Positions 37,266 to 47,788 are shown, counted from the first letter of the stretch. The stretch is 64,000 nucleotides of DNA from Brucellaceae bacterium (GCA_020637775.1 JACKJV010000002.1:62001-126000), one strand, 5' to 3'. Numbers and translations: made by a program. Notes: a model not told the origin generated them from the sequence alone.

Positions 37266-38564
37266 TCAGTAACGGTTGGCGATCGGCAGTTCCTCGGCAG
37301 GGAACAGCGAGATGACCTCGACGCCGGTGTCGGTCACCACCACCTCTTCCTCGATGCGCGCGGCCGAATAGCCGTCGGCGGCCGGGCAATAGGTCTCCAG
37401 CGCGAAGACCATGCCGGTCTGGATTTCCATGGGGTGATCGAGCGACACCGCGCGGCTGATGATCGGCCGTTCATGCAGCGCCAGGCCCAGTCCGTGCCCG
37501 AATTGCAGGCCGAAGGCGGCATCCTCGTTGGGAAAACCGAATTCCTCGGCCTTCGGCCAGACGGCAGCCACCTTGTCGGTCGTCACGCCCGGCTTGATCA
37601 TGGAGATGGACGCGTCGATCCATTCGCGCGCCTTCACATAGGCATCGCGCTGGGCCGGCGTCGCGCGTCCGATGTTGAACGTGCGGTAGTAGCAGGTCCG
37701 GTAGCCCTGGTAGGATTGCAGGATGTCGAAGAAGGCCTGGTCGCCGGGCCGGAAATACCGGTCGGTGAAATTGTGCGGATGCGGGTTGCAGCGCTCGCCG
37801 GAAATCGCGTTGATCGCCTCCACGTCGTCCGAACCCATCTCGTAGAGCATCTTGTTGGACAGCGCGACGATGTCGTTCTCGCGCACGCCCGGCTTCAGCT
37901 CCTCGTAGATCATGTGATAGACGCCATCGACCATGGAGGCGGCCTGGGTGAGAAGCTGGATCTCGTCCCAGTTCTTGATCTCGCGGGCCGCCAGCATGAT
38001 CTGCTGGCCGTCGATGACCTTCAGGCCCTCTTCCTGCAGCGCGTGGAACATGGCGGTCTCGGCATAGTCGACGCCGACCGGCATGTCCGCCATGCCGGCA
38101 TCGCGAATGAGGCCGGCAATCTCGTGGGCATATTTCTGCATCAGGCCGAATTCCGGCGGAATGGTGCCGCGCATGCCGACCACGCCGGCGCGGCAATGGT
38201 CGGGCTCCAGCCAGTCGGAAAATTTCTTGTGATGCATGGCGGCGGAGCCGAAATCCCAGACGTAAGGGGAATCGTCGCCCGTCAGCAGGCAGAAGCGGCA
38301 CATCTTGTCCCGCTCCCATTCGCCGATCTTGGTGGCCGAGACGTAGCGGATGTTGTTGACGTCGAACAGCAGCAGCGTGCCGGCTGGCGAGTTCTTCATC
38401 GCCTGGCGTGTGCGGCTCAGCCGGTAGCGGCGCAGCCGGTCGTGGTCGATCCGGCGCTCGAAATCGACGGAGGTATGGCCCCATGCGGGCAGGCGGCCCT
38501 CCCATTGCCAGTTCGGCTCCAGGTCGGCTGGCGTCAGGATGTTGGGTGTCAGTGCGCGGTTCAT
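37266..38564 (-). CDS. M24-family creatinase/prolidase-like hydrolase with altered metal site
   Basis: 432 residues with a creatinase-type N-terminal domain (LLLFDVNNIRYVSATKIGEWERD) and a C-terminal pita-bread domain. Of five M24 metal ligands, the first Asp (AFFDILQSY), the His (FGHGLGLALHERP) and both Glu (VFALETYCP, RIEEEVVVT) are kept. The second Asp, expected before RTF in GYRTCYYRTFNIG, appears to be Cys. This pattern points to C-N or C-S hydrolysis or lysis rather than ordinary peptidase work. DddP (a DMSP lyase) shares fold and size but identity is not supported. AGGAG lies seven bases before the ATG. Confidence 0.8.
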   Translation of the reverse strand: MNRALTPNILTPADLEPNWQWEGRLPAWGHTSVDFERRIDHDRLRRYRLSRTRQAMKNSPAGTLLLFDVNNIRYVSATKIGEWERDKMCRFCLLTGDDSPYVWDFGSAAMHHKKFSDWLEPDHCRAGVVGMRGTIPPEFGLMQKYAHEIAGLIRDAGMADMPVGVDYAETAMFHALQEEGLKVIDGQQIMLAAREIKNWDEIQLLTQAASMVDGVYHMIYEELKPGVRENDIVALSNKMLYEMGSDDVEAINAISGERCNPHPHNFTDRYFRPGDQAFFDILQSYQGYRTCYYRTFNIGRATPAQRDAYVKAREWIDASISMIKPGVTTDKVAAVWPKAEEFGFPNEDAAFGLQFGHGLGLALHERPIISRAVSLDHPMEIQTGMVFALETYCPAADGYSAARIEEEVVVTDTGVEVISLFPAEELPIANRY

Positions 38565-38577
38565 GACAAACTCCTAG

Positions 38578-38597
38578 GGGTGCGCCCTTGCGCACCC
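38578..38597 (-). other. Hairpin just upstream of the M24 gene
   Basis: Perfect eight-base arms GGGTGCGC/GCGCACCC with a CCTT loop in the gap between the SDR stop and the M24 ribosome site. No U-run. Could modulate translation or mark an RNA processing point. Confidence 0.45.
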
Positions 38598-38630
38598 GAT
38601 GCAGGAAACTGCGGGTGGAAACGGTGGGCG

Positions 38631-39440
38631 CTACTGGATGCACCAGCCGCCGTCGATGTGGATCATCTGGCCGGTCATGTAGTCGGAATCGTCGCTGGCC
38701 AGGAACGAGGCCGTGCCGGTGATGTCGTCGGGATAGGACACGCGCTTGATCTGCAGGGCATCGCGCACGATGTCCTCATAGGCCTGGCCTTCGCGCTCCT
38801 TGAAGCCGATATCCACCAGATCCTTGTCGAGCTGCTCCCACAGCGGCGTCACCACCACGCCCGGCGCATAGCCGTTGACCGTGATGTTGTGTTCGGCCAG
38901 GCCGACAGCGCCGCAATGGGTGAGCGCCAGGCAGCCGTATTTCGAGGTGCAATAGACCGTCACGTCGACCAGCGGCTTTCGCGAGGCGATGGAGCCGACA
39001 TTGATCAGCTTGTAGGGATGATCCTCCATCGGTCCCTGCGCGATCATCTGGCGGGCGGTTTCCTGCATGCCCAGCCACATCGCCTTGGTGTTGACGGTCA
39101 TGATCATGTCCCAGTTGTCTTCATCGATATCCATGAAGAAACGGGGCTTGTTCAGTCCGGCATTGAACAGGCCGACATTGATGGAACCGAAAGCGTCCAC
39201 GACCGCCTTGACGGCTGCCGCGTTGTCCTCGCGCTTCGTCACATCCATCTTCACGGCGATGGCCTTGCCGTTTCCGGCCGTATTGATCCGGTCGGCGACC
39301 TTCTGCGCTTCGTCGAGGTCGAGGTCGCCGAGACATACATTGGCGCCCTGCTGCGCGAAGGCCTCCGCATTGGCAGCGCCCATTCCGCGCGCCGCACCGG
39401 TGATCAGGATGTTCTTGCCCTTCAGACGGTTGGGATCCAT
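38631..39440 (-). CDS. SDR oxidoreductase, paralog of the SDR in the facing operon
   Basis: 269-residue SDR. Cofactor motif TGAARGMGAANAEAF, active-site Ser in NVGSIASRK and YxxxK in VYCTSKYG. It shares long stretches with the SDR at 42555, such as NAGLNKP versus NAGVNKP, QETARQMIAQG versus QEAARQMIAQG, and SDYMTGQ near the C-terminus. Both resemble sorbitol/polyol dehydrogenases. It starts 21 bases after the regulator stop in the minus operon. Oxidation of a secondary alcohol is likely; substrate unknown. Confidence 0.88.
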   Translation of the reverse strand: MDPNRLKGKNILITGAARGMGAANAEAFAQQGANVCLGDLDLDEAQKVADRINTAGNGKAIAVKMDVTKREDNAAAVKAVVDAFGSINVGLFNAGLNKPRFFMDIDEDNWDMIMTVNTKAMWLGMQETARQMIAQGPMEDHPYKLINVGSIASRKPLVDVTVYCTSKYGCLALTHCGAVGLAEHNITVNGYAPGVVVTPLWEQLDKDLVDIGFKEREGQAYEDIVRDALQIKRVSYPDDITGTASFLASDDSDYMTGQMIHIDGGWCIQ

Positions 39441-39461
39441 GTCTTCCTCCCTGGAGTTGCT

Positions 39462-41285
39462 CTAGTCCCGCAAGGCGCGTTCGGCCCGTTCCTGGGCACG
39501 GCGCAAAGCGTTCTTCGGTGTCACGACGCCTCGCAGCATGTCGTGGAATTCCTCGCCGCAAATGCGGATGAGTTCGGAAATCTGCGGGATCGGCGGGCGC
39601 GGCCAGAATTGCAGTTCGTCGCGCCAGGACATCTGGTCCACCGCCTCGAAAATCGTCGACGAACGCCGCACGTCGGGGTCTGAACCGACCGAGTAGCGCG
39701 GATTGGTGCGGCTGCCGTTCTGGACATAAAGCTTCTGTGCTTCCGGCGACGTGAACACCGTCAGCGCCTTGGCGGCCGCCTCCAGCCGCTCGGGCTGGAT
39801 GTTGCGCGGTATGCCGAGCGCATAGCCGCCGACCGGCGCGACCGGCCGTGCGTCCGGGCCGGACGGATGCGGCAGGTAGCCGGTCTGGCCATGGGCGGGA
39901 GACGAAGGATCGAGTTCGAAATACGGCGCCAGCAGCGTGTAGCCATAGGCCATGGCGACATCGCCCGCCGCATAGGGGCGCACCCGCTCGTACCACGACA
40001 TCGAGAGGATGTAGGGCGGCGAGTAGTTGAGCATGTCCATCAGGTACTCTGCCGCGTTCAGCCCTGCCTCGCTGTCGATCATCGGCCGGAAACCGCCGCG
40101 ATGGAGCGTGTCGGTGTCATGGCCGCCCGCATTGGGCGGCAGGTCGATGACCGGCTGGCCGAAATCCGCCATGGTCATCAGGAAGGTATGGCCGAGCGCC
40201 GTTCCCCGCGCCGCGTTCCAGGCGATGCCGTATTTGCCGTGGGCCGGATCGTGAAACTCGCGGGCTGCGCGAATGACATCGGTCGTTGTCCTGGGCGGCT
40301 CGATACCGGCCTCGGCGAACAGGTCCTTGCGGTAGAAGAAGAGTTCCGGCGTCGTCTGTGCCGGAACACCGTATGGCGCGCCGTTCCAGTGGGTCGCCTT
40401 CCACCCGGCGGTGTGGAAATCGGCAGGATCGAGCGCCCGCAGGTCGATGGCCTCGCCCAGCGGCATCAGGATGCCGTTTTCGACCAGTTCCCCCAGCCAT
40501 GGAAGGTCGAAGGCAATGATGTCGTAGCGGCTGGCCTTTCGTTCGGCGTTTTTCAGGATTTCCTGGTGCAGCCGGTCGATGGAAAAGGCGCGCTGGTGGA
40601 TGTCGGCGCCCACCACCTGCTCGAACTGCCGCTTCAGGTTGTCCATGACCATGAAGGTGGGGTCGCCATGCACGAGCACACGCACGCCGCCGGGGATGCG
40701 CAGCGGTTCCGGCAGCACCTTGATCGGCGGGATCGGGCGTGCCGCCATGTAGGAGCCGCCAAAGAAGTAGTCATCGGCATCGTGCCGTTCCGTATCATGG
40801 CCGAAACTGGAGGCGGCAAGCCGCTGCAGCCGTCCGGTCATCTGAACCCAGCTTTCCAGAAGCTTGTCGCTGGGATGCAGCGTGAACGTCTTGCCGCTGC
40901 GCGTGCGCGGACGCTGGTCGATCAGCCCCTTGTCGATCATCTCCTTCATGCGGCGGTTGGCCGTCGCATAGGGCGCGCCGGACGCGCCGATCAGGGAGGT
41001 CGGCGTGACGGGCTTTGCTTCCAGGTGGCTCTTGACCAGGTGCAGCGTCATGCGGAAATGCGGATTGGGCGCAAACATGTCCATGGCATCCTCGAGTTCC
41101 TCGCCGAGCGTTTCCAGGAACGAGATGACATTGAGCATCTCGTGCTGATCGCTTCTTGATGCCGGCGCAGCCTGCGCGCCTTCCCCTCCCTTGTTCATTC
41201 TGAATGGCGCTCCCTTTTCGCGCGCGACGCCAGGCAGGCGCTGCGCGGAACTGCGGAAACCATCGCGTTTCTCGTTGGATATCAT
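39462..41285 (-). CDS. Regulator: winged HTH fused to a solute-binding protein family 1 domain
   Basis: 607 residues with no signal peptide or membrane segment, so cytoplasmic. An N-terminal winged HTH (about residues 60-135: SLIGASGAPYATANRRMKEMIDKG, RPRTRSGKTFTLHPSDKLL) is joined to a long domain resembling MalE/UgpB-type binding proteins (about 180-600: IIAFDLPWLGELVENGILMP, YGVPAQTTPELFFYRKDLF, PVGGYALGIPRN, AAAKALTVFTSPEAQKLY). SgrR of E. coli is a precedent for HTH plus a binding-protein domain, but with another SBP family. ATG 41285 has GAGGTG seven bases upstream. First gene of the minus operon, facing the ABC importer, hence probably its ligand-sensing regulator. Confidence 0.85.
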   Translation of the reverse strand: MISNEKRDGFRSSAQRLPGVAREKGAPFRMNKGGEGAQAAPASRSDQHEMLNVISFLETLGEELEDAMDMFAPNPHFRMTLHLVKSHLEAKPVTPTSLIGASGAPYATANRRMKEMIDKGLIDQRPRTRSGKTFTLHPSDKLLESWVQMTGRLQRLAASSFGHDTERHDADDYFFGGSYMAARPIPPIKVLPEPLRIPGGVRVLVHGDPTFMVMDNLKRQFEQVVGADIHQRAFSIDRLHQEILKNAERKASRYDIIAFDLPWLGELVENGILMPLGEAIDLRALDPADFHTAGWKATHWNGAPYGVPAQTTPELFFYRKDLFAEAGIEPPRTTTDVIRAAREFHDPAHGKYGIAWNAARGTALGHTFLMTMADFGQPVIDLPPNAGGHDTDTLHRGGFRPMIDSEAGLNAAEYLMDMLNYSPPYILSMSWYERVRPYAAGDVAMAYGYTLLAPYFELDPSSPAHGQTGYLPHPSGPDARPVAPVGGYALGIPRNIQPERLEAAAKALTVFTSPEAQKLYVQNGSRTNPRYSVGSDPDVRRSSTIFEAVDQMSWRDELQFWPRPPIPQISELIRICGEEFHDMLRGVVTPKNALRRAQERAERALRD

Positions 41286-41334
41286 CGCGACACCTCTAAA
41301 ATGTTCAGATTGGCAATCCGGGCATACCGACAAT

Positions 41335-41376
41335 AAATCCGGATTGGATGTATAAAAATCCAGAATGGATATAATT
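41335..41376. promoter_or_regulatory. Two tandem 21-base repeats in the divergent promoter region
   Basis: Copies at 41335-41355 and 41356-41376 follow AAATCCRGAWTGGATRTAWAW, 16 of 21 positions identical. A 21-base period is two helical turns, so both face the same side of DNA. The second copy includes TATAAT (41370-41375), a perfect plus-strand -10, without a good -35. This fits an activator or repressor site for the HTH-SBP fusion protein. The remainder of 41286-41520 also has TCCGGACGC repeated near 41394 and 41430. Confidence 0.6.
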
Positions 41377-41520
41377 CAAGGCTACTTGATGATCCGGACG
41401 CGTCAGTTTGTTGTAGGACGTTCCGGACGCAACCGGACGGCCATGGGGCGGCGCGGCGGCCATCTTTCGGGAACAGCCTGACTGCTGCCATGAGGAAATT
41501 CGTTATTGGGAGGAATTGAG

Positions 41521-42477
41521 ATGAGACTACATACGCTGCTTGCGGCAACCACGGCATCTGCGCTTGTCGCCCTGGCGGGCGCGGCCAACGCGGCCGACTA
41601 CAAGATCGGCATCACCCAGAACAATGTCGGCGTCGACAGCTACCAGACGACCTACGAGAAGGCGTTCATCGCCGCCGCCGAAGCCAATGACAAGGTCGAG
41701 GCCGTGGTGCTCGATGCCGGCGGCGACGTTGCCCGCCAGATCGCCCAGATGGAGGATCTGATCCAGCAGGAAGTCGACGCCATCATTATCTGGCCGACCA
41801 ATGGCGAGGCGGTCATTCCGGCCGTTCGCAAGGCCCAGAAGGCCGGCATTCCGGTGATCGTCACCAATTCCAACATTGCCGAGGAAGGCTTCCAGTTCGT
41901 CAAGTCCTTCTCCGGGCCGGACAACATCACGCAGGGGTCGCGTTCCGCCGAGATCATGTGCGACAAGTTCAAGGAAATGGGCATCGACAAGGAAGCCAGG
42001 ATCGTCCAGATCTCCGGCCAGCCTGGCTACACCACCGCCATCGAGCGGGCCAAGGGCTTCGAGGATCGCCTGCCGGAAGTCTGCCCCGATGTCACCCTGA
42101 TGGAGACGCAGCCGGGCGACTGGAACCGCGAGAAGTCGCAGAAGGTCATGGAGGCCTTCCTGGTCAAGTATGACGATATCGACGGCGTCTATGCCGGTGA
42201 CGACAACATGGGCGTCGGCGCGCTCAACGCCGCCAAGGCGGCCGGCCGCGAGGGCATCATCTTCGTCGGCGCAACCAATTTCGCCGTCGGCTACGAAGCC
42301 ATGGAGCGCGGCGAATACTGGGGATCGATCTACCAGTCGCCGGTCGATGACGCCGAAGCCGCGCTGCAGACCGCGATCGACGTGCTCGATGGCAAGGATG
42401 TGCCGTTCCTGAACTACTTCGACACGCCGAAGATCACCCAGGACAATATGAGCGAGTTCGAAAAGCCGGTCTTCTGA
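41521..42477 (+). CDS. Ribose-type ABC importer, periplasmic binding protein
   Basis: 318 residues with a Sec signal peptide (RLHTLLAATTASALVALAGAANA) and mature start ADYKIGITQNNVGVDSYQ. Periplasmic-binding-protein type 1 fold: DLIQQEVDAIIIWPTN, AGIPVIVTNSNI, GVYAGDDNMGVGALNA. The RbsB family binds sugars, polyols and also AI-2; the ligand here cannot be assigned. GGGAGG site before ATG 41521. It heads a seven-gene plus operon and is followed by a strong hairpin, as is common for binding-protein mRNAs. Confidence 0.92.
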   Translation: MRLHTLLAATTASALVALAGAANAADYKIGITQNNVGVDSYQTTYEKAFIAAAEANDKVEAVVLDAGGDVARQIAQMEDLIQQEVDAIIIWPTNGEAVIPAVRKAQKAGIPVIVTNSNIAEEGFQFVKSFSGPDNITQGSRSAEIMCDKFKEMGIDKEARIVQISGQPGYTTAIERAKGFEDRLPEVCPDVTLMETQPGDWNREKSQKVMEAFLVKYDDIDGVYAGDDNMGVGALNAAKAAGREGIIFVGATNFAVGYEAMERGEYWGSIYQSPVDDAEAALQTAIDVLDGKDVPFLNYFDTPKITQDNMSEFEKPVF

Positions 42478-42496
42478 ACGGTTTGAACACGCACAC

Positions 42497-42521
42497 GCCG
42501 GAGCGCGGCCTGCGCTCCGGC
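42497..42521 (+). other. mRNA hairpin after the binding-protein gene
   Basis: Perfect 10-base arms GCCGGAGCGC/GCGCTCCGGC with a five-base loop, 20 bases after the stop; CACAC and GTGT flanks can lengthen the stem. No U-run. Such hairpins often protect the upstream message so that more binding protein than permease is made (known for malE and rbsB-like operons; inference here). Confidence 0.6.
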
Positions 42522-42554
42522 CGAGTGTATCGGAAAAGCGGTTGGGAGGCGAAC

Positions 42555-43352
42555 ATGGGCCGTGTATCCGGCCGGTCATGCATTGTGACCGGGGCTGCCA
42601 GGGGCATCGGGCGCGCCATCGGCGAAGCGCTCGTCGGGGAGGGCGCGGATGTCTGCTTCGCCGACCTGGATGTTGCCCGCGTGGAGGCCGTGGCGGCTGC
42701 CTGCCGCGACACGGCGGAAAGGACTGGCGCGAAGGTCACCGCCTGCGCCGTTGACGTGACCAGGCGCGACACGGTGCGCGCCATGATCGGACATGCGGTC
42801 GATGTTTTCGGCAAGATCGACGTCGTTTTCAACAATGCCGGCGTCAACAAGCCGATGAACTTTCTCGACGTGACCGAGGAGAACTGGCATTTCATCATGG
42901 ATGTCAACGGGCTTGGCTGCCTGATCGGCATGCAGGAGGCCGCGCGCCAGATGATTGCCCAGGGATCGGGCGGAAAGATCGTCAACACCGCCTCGATTGC
43001 CAGCCGGCAGGGCTTCGACAATGTCGCGCCCTATTGCGCCAGCAAATGGGCGGTGGTCTCGCTGACCCAGTCGGCCGCGCGCGATCTTGCCCGCCACAAC
43101 ATTACCGTCACCGGTTTCGCGCCGGGCGTGGTGGCCACGGAAATGTGGGAGGAAGTCGACCGCGACCTGATGAATATCGGCGCGGCCGAGCGGCCGGGTC
43201 AGGCGATGGAGGAATTCGCCTCCGGCATACTGAAGGGGCGCGTCGCCAAGCCCGCCGACATCACCGGGACGACCACGTTCCTGGCCTCGGCGGACAGCGA
43301 CTACATGACGGGACAGATCGTCATGATCGACGGGGGAATGGTCCTCGTCTGA
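42555..43352 (+). CDS. SDR oxidoreductase, polyol dehydrogenase-like
   Basis: 265-residue SDR: TGAARGIGRAIGEAL, NNAGVNKPMNF, Ser in TASIASRQG, YCASKWAV. The MWEEVDRDLMNIG segment recalls sorbitol dehydrogenases of alphaproteobacteria. Paralog of the SDR at 38631 on the opposite strand. GGGAGG lies six bases before the ATG. It sits between the binding protein and permeases, so it probably performs the first oxidation of the imported compound. Confidence 0.9.
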   Translation: MGRVSGRSCIVTGAARGIGRAIGEALVGEGADVCFADLDVARVEAVAAACRDTAERTGAKVTACAVDVTRRDTVRAMIGHAVDVFGKIDVVFNNAGVNKPMNFLDVTEENWHFIMDVNGLGCLIGMQEAARQMIAQGSGGKIVNTASIASRQGFDNVAPYCASKWAVVSLTQSAARDLARHNITVTGFAPGVVATEMWEEVDRDLMNIGAAERPGQAMEEFASGILKGRVAKPADITGTTTFLASADSDYMTGQIVMIDGGMVLV

Positions 43353-43416
43353 GGGAGACGCCGGTTCCGGTCGCCGCAGGGTGCGCCGGGGAGACATGCC
43401 GGCAATGGGAGGAATG

Positions 43417-44391
43417 ATGGCGCAGCTTGCGAAATCCGGCCTGGGCGGTTTTCTTGCCCGCCAGGGCATCCTGGTGGCCTTCGTGCTGTTCATGGTCGGC
43501 TTCACGATTGCGAACGACCGCTTTGTCGATCCGGACAACATCATGGGTGTGATCCGCTCGTCGGCCATTCTGGGTGTCATGGCGCTGGGCGTCACCTTCG
43601 TGGTGATCAGCGGCAACCTGGATCTTTCGGTCGGCTCGATGATGTCCTTCTCGACCATTGTCGTTCTCGACCTGCACGACAAGATCGGCCCGACGCTGGC
43701 CATACCCGCCATGTTCGCCATGACATTGTGCCTTGGCGCGCTGATCGGGTTTCTCGTCGGTTATCTCAAGCTCAATTCGCTCATCGTCACGCTCGGCATG
43801 CTCTCGGCCATCCACGGCCTGACGCTCACGTACTCGGGCGGCAAGAACATGGACATCGCCGACAAGGAGGGCACCTGGTTCTCGGTGTTCGGCCAGGGCG
43901 AGGTCGTGGGCATTCCCGTTCCGATCATCATCTTCGCCCTGCTTGCCTCCGTGCTCGGCATCGTGCTGGCCAGGACGCCTTTCGGGCGCAAGGTCTACGC
44001 TGTCGGCGGCAATGGCACGGCGGCCACGTTTTCGGGCATTCGCCGGGCGCGGGTGATCTTCACCTGCTACCTGCTGTCATCCCTTTGCGTGGCGACGGCC
44101 GGACTGATCCAGGCAAGCCGCAGCCTCGGCAGCCAGAACACGGTCGGCCAGGGGCTTGAACTGGAAGTGCTGGCCGCCGTCATCCTCGGCGGCGCATCGC
44201 TGCTGGGCGGTTCGGGCACCATCTTCAAGACCGTGATCGGCGTCCTGATCCTCGGTTTCATCCAGAATGGCCTGCTGCTCGTCGGCTTGCAGTTCTACGT
44301 CCAGTATGTGGTCACCTGGATCATCATCATCCTTGCGGTCTGGCTCGATATCGCGGCCAAGCGCGGCAAGCTCTGGTCACCCATCGCGTGA
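43417..44391 (+). CDS. Ribose-type ABC importer permease 1
   Basis: About 324 residues, RbsC/AraH family, eight to ten hydrophobic segments. SGNLDLSVGSMMSF and LNSLIVTLGMLSAIHGL are family signatures; the ATPase-contact region is AVGGNGTAATFSGIR. Start is ambiguous: ATG at 43414 or 43417 behind GGGAGGA, or 43396 behind GGGGAG. Pairs with the next permease. Confidence 0.9.
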   Translation: MAQLAKSGLGGFLARQGILVAFVLFMVGFTIANDRFVDPDNIMGVIRSSAILGVMALGVTFVVISGNLDLSVGSMMSFSTIVVLDLHDKIGPTLAIPAMFAMTLCLGALIGFLVGYLKLNSLIVTLGMLSAIHGLTLTYSGGKNMDIADKEGTWFSVFGQGEVVGIPVPIIIFALLASVLGIVLARTPFGRKVYAVGGNGTAATFSGIRRARVIFTCYLLSSLCVATAGLIQASRSLGSQNTVGQGLELEVLAAVILGGASLLGGSGTIFKTVIGVLILGFIQNGLLLVGLQFYVQYVVTWIIIILAVWLDIAAKRGKLWSPIA

Positions 44392-44401
44392 GGCTCGGAT
44401 C

Positions 44402-45399
44402 ATGGAAGCGGGTACACTGAGCAGATTCCTGAAGAGCGGCGCCATCTGGGGTTTCATCGTCCTGGAACTGATCTTCTTCTCCGTCGCCGGCGAATACCTG
44501 TCCCTGTCGGACAAGGCCTTCATGGATGTCGACAACATGCTGCTGCTGTTCAAGCAGTCCGCGCCCATCGGCATCATCGCGGTCGGCATGACGATCATCA
44601 TGATCAACGGCAATATCGACCTGTCGGTCGGCGCCACCTTCGCGCTCAGCGCCATCGTTCTGCTCGACAGCATGACATGGCCGGTCTTTGCCGGGCTGGG
44701 CGACGCGGTCATTCCCGTTGCCTGGGTGCTGGCGCTGCTGACCGGCGTGGTGCTCGGCGCGGTCAACGGGCTTGTCGTCTGGAAGACCGGCGTGGATGCC
44801 TTCATCGTCACGCTCGGCTCCATGCTCGGCTATCGCGGCCTTGTCTTCATGTACAATGGCGAACAGCCGACATCGCATCTCAACTGGACGCTGGTGGATT
44901 TCACCGAGGCGCATTTCCTCGGCCTCCACACCGCGACGTGGTTCCTGCTGGGCGTGACGGCCGTCATCTGGTTCGTGATGAACCGGACGGTGCATGGCCG
45001 CAACGCCTATGCCATCGGCGACAACAGGGAAGCCGCGGTGAATGCCGGCATACGCGTCGGCCCGCACATGATGATCAACTTCATGATCATCGGCTTTCTC
45101 GCCTCGCTCTCGGCCGTCGTGTTCTATTCGGAATCCGGTTCCGTGAATCCGAACGACGGCGAGCTCTACGAACTCTGGGTCATCACGGCGGTCGTTCTCG
45201 GCGGTACCAAGCTGACCGGCGGCTCCGGCTCCATCATCTCCACCTTTGGCGGTGTTCTGGCCATTCAGCTTCTGCGCAAGGGGCTGGCCCATATCGGCGC
45301 CAATACCGAAACCGTCAATCTGGTCATCGGCCTGATCCTGATCGCCGTGCTGTTTCTCGACCGGCAATTGACCATGAAGGGCAGGGAGGCGCTGAAGAT

Positions 45400-45403
<4 letters not shown>
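44402..45403 (+). CDS. Ribose-type ABC importer permease 2
   Basis: 333 residues, the same family as permease 1 (INGNIDLSVGATFALSAI, VDAFIVTLGSMLGYRGL, AIGDNREAAVNAGIR). Two different permeases suggest a heterodimeric channel. It starts ten bases after permease 1 and its stop overlaps the ATPase start (ATGA). Confidence 0.92.
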
Positions 45404-46917
<1,514 letters not shown>

Positions 46918-46918
46918 C

Positions 46919-47788
46919 ATGATTGTCGGCTTTGCCGGTCTCGGGCGGATGGGAACGGAGATGGCACGCAATCTGGCGCGCGCCGGCCACGATCCCGTCC
47001 TGTGGAACAGGTCTGCGGCCAAGGCCGTGGACCTGGCAGGCGAACTGGATTGCCGGACGGCCGCCACACCGCGCGCGCTGGCCGACACCTGCGACATCGT
47101 CATCACCATGCTTGCCGATGACGCGGCCTCGCAGACGGTCCATGAAGGCACCGACGGACTGTTCGCCGGGACGCGGGCGAAGACCTTCCTCGAAATGGGC
47201 ACGATGAGTCCGGACCATGTCGCGGCACTCGGCAAGGCGGCGCCGAAGGGTTCGCTCGTCATCGATGCCCCGGTCTCGGGTGCCACACAGGCGGCACGCG
47301 AAGCCAGCCTGCTGATCATGGCTGGATGTTCGCAGGCGCAGGCCGCGCCGTTCATGCCGCTCTTCGACGCTGTCGGCCGGCAGACCATCTGCCTGGGCAG
47401 GGCCGGGGCAGGGGCCGTGATGAAACTGGCCGTCAATTCCCTGATCCACGGCATCAACCAGACCCTGGCCGAGGCCATGACGCTGGCCGAGGCCGCCGGC
47501 ATCGAAACGGCGACGGCCTTTGACGTCATCGAGGCAAGCGCGGCCTGTGCGCCCATGCTGAAATACCGACGGCCACTCTATCTCGACGAGGACGCGCATG
47601 CCGTGACCTTCACCGTCGCGCTGGCCCGCAAGGACATGGCGGTGGCGGCGGCGCTTGCCGCAACCCTTGGCGTGGCCATGCCGCAGGGCGCGGTGACGCT
47701 GGCCAGATTGCGCGAGGCCGAGGCGCGCGGATACGCCCACCGGGACATGGCCTCCATCCTTCAATTCATGCGCGAGGAAAACCAATGA
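46919..47788 (+). CDS. 3-hydroxyisobutyrate dehydrogenase-family oxidoreductase
   Basis: 289 residues, beta-hydroxyacid dehydrogenase family. Dinucleotide motif GFAGLGRMGTEMARNLA at the N-terminus, substrate-binding DAPVSGATQAAREA, catalytic Lys in GAGAVMKLAVNSLIHG. Relatives oxidise 3-hydroxyisobutyrate, tartronate semialdehyde or sugar acids. It follows the ATPase gene by one base and overlaps thuA-like by four, so it belongs to the importer operon. Confidence 0.9.
   Translation: MIVGFAGLGRMGTEMARNLARAGHDPVLWNRSAAKAVDLAGELDCRTAATPRALADTCDIVITMLADDAASQTVHEGTDGLFAGTRAKTFLEMGTMSPDHVAALGKAAPKGSLVIDAPVSGATQAAREASLLIMAGCSQAQAAPFMPLFDAVGRQTICLGRAGAGAVMKLAVNSLIHGINQTLAEAMTLAEAAGIETATAFDVIEASAACAPMLKYRRPLYLDEDAHAVTFTVALARKDMAVAAALAATLGVAMPQGAVTLARLREAEARGYAHRDMASILQFMREENQ

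Noticed and set aside
37266..38564. DMSP lyase DddP
   Set aside because: Same fold and similar length, but a metal ligand is altered, I could not match DddP segments well, and no DMSP genes are nearby.
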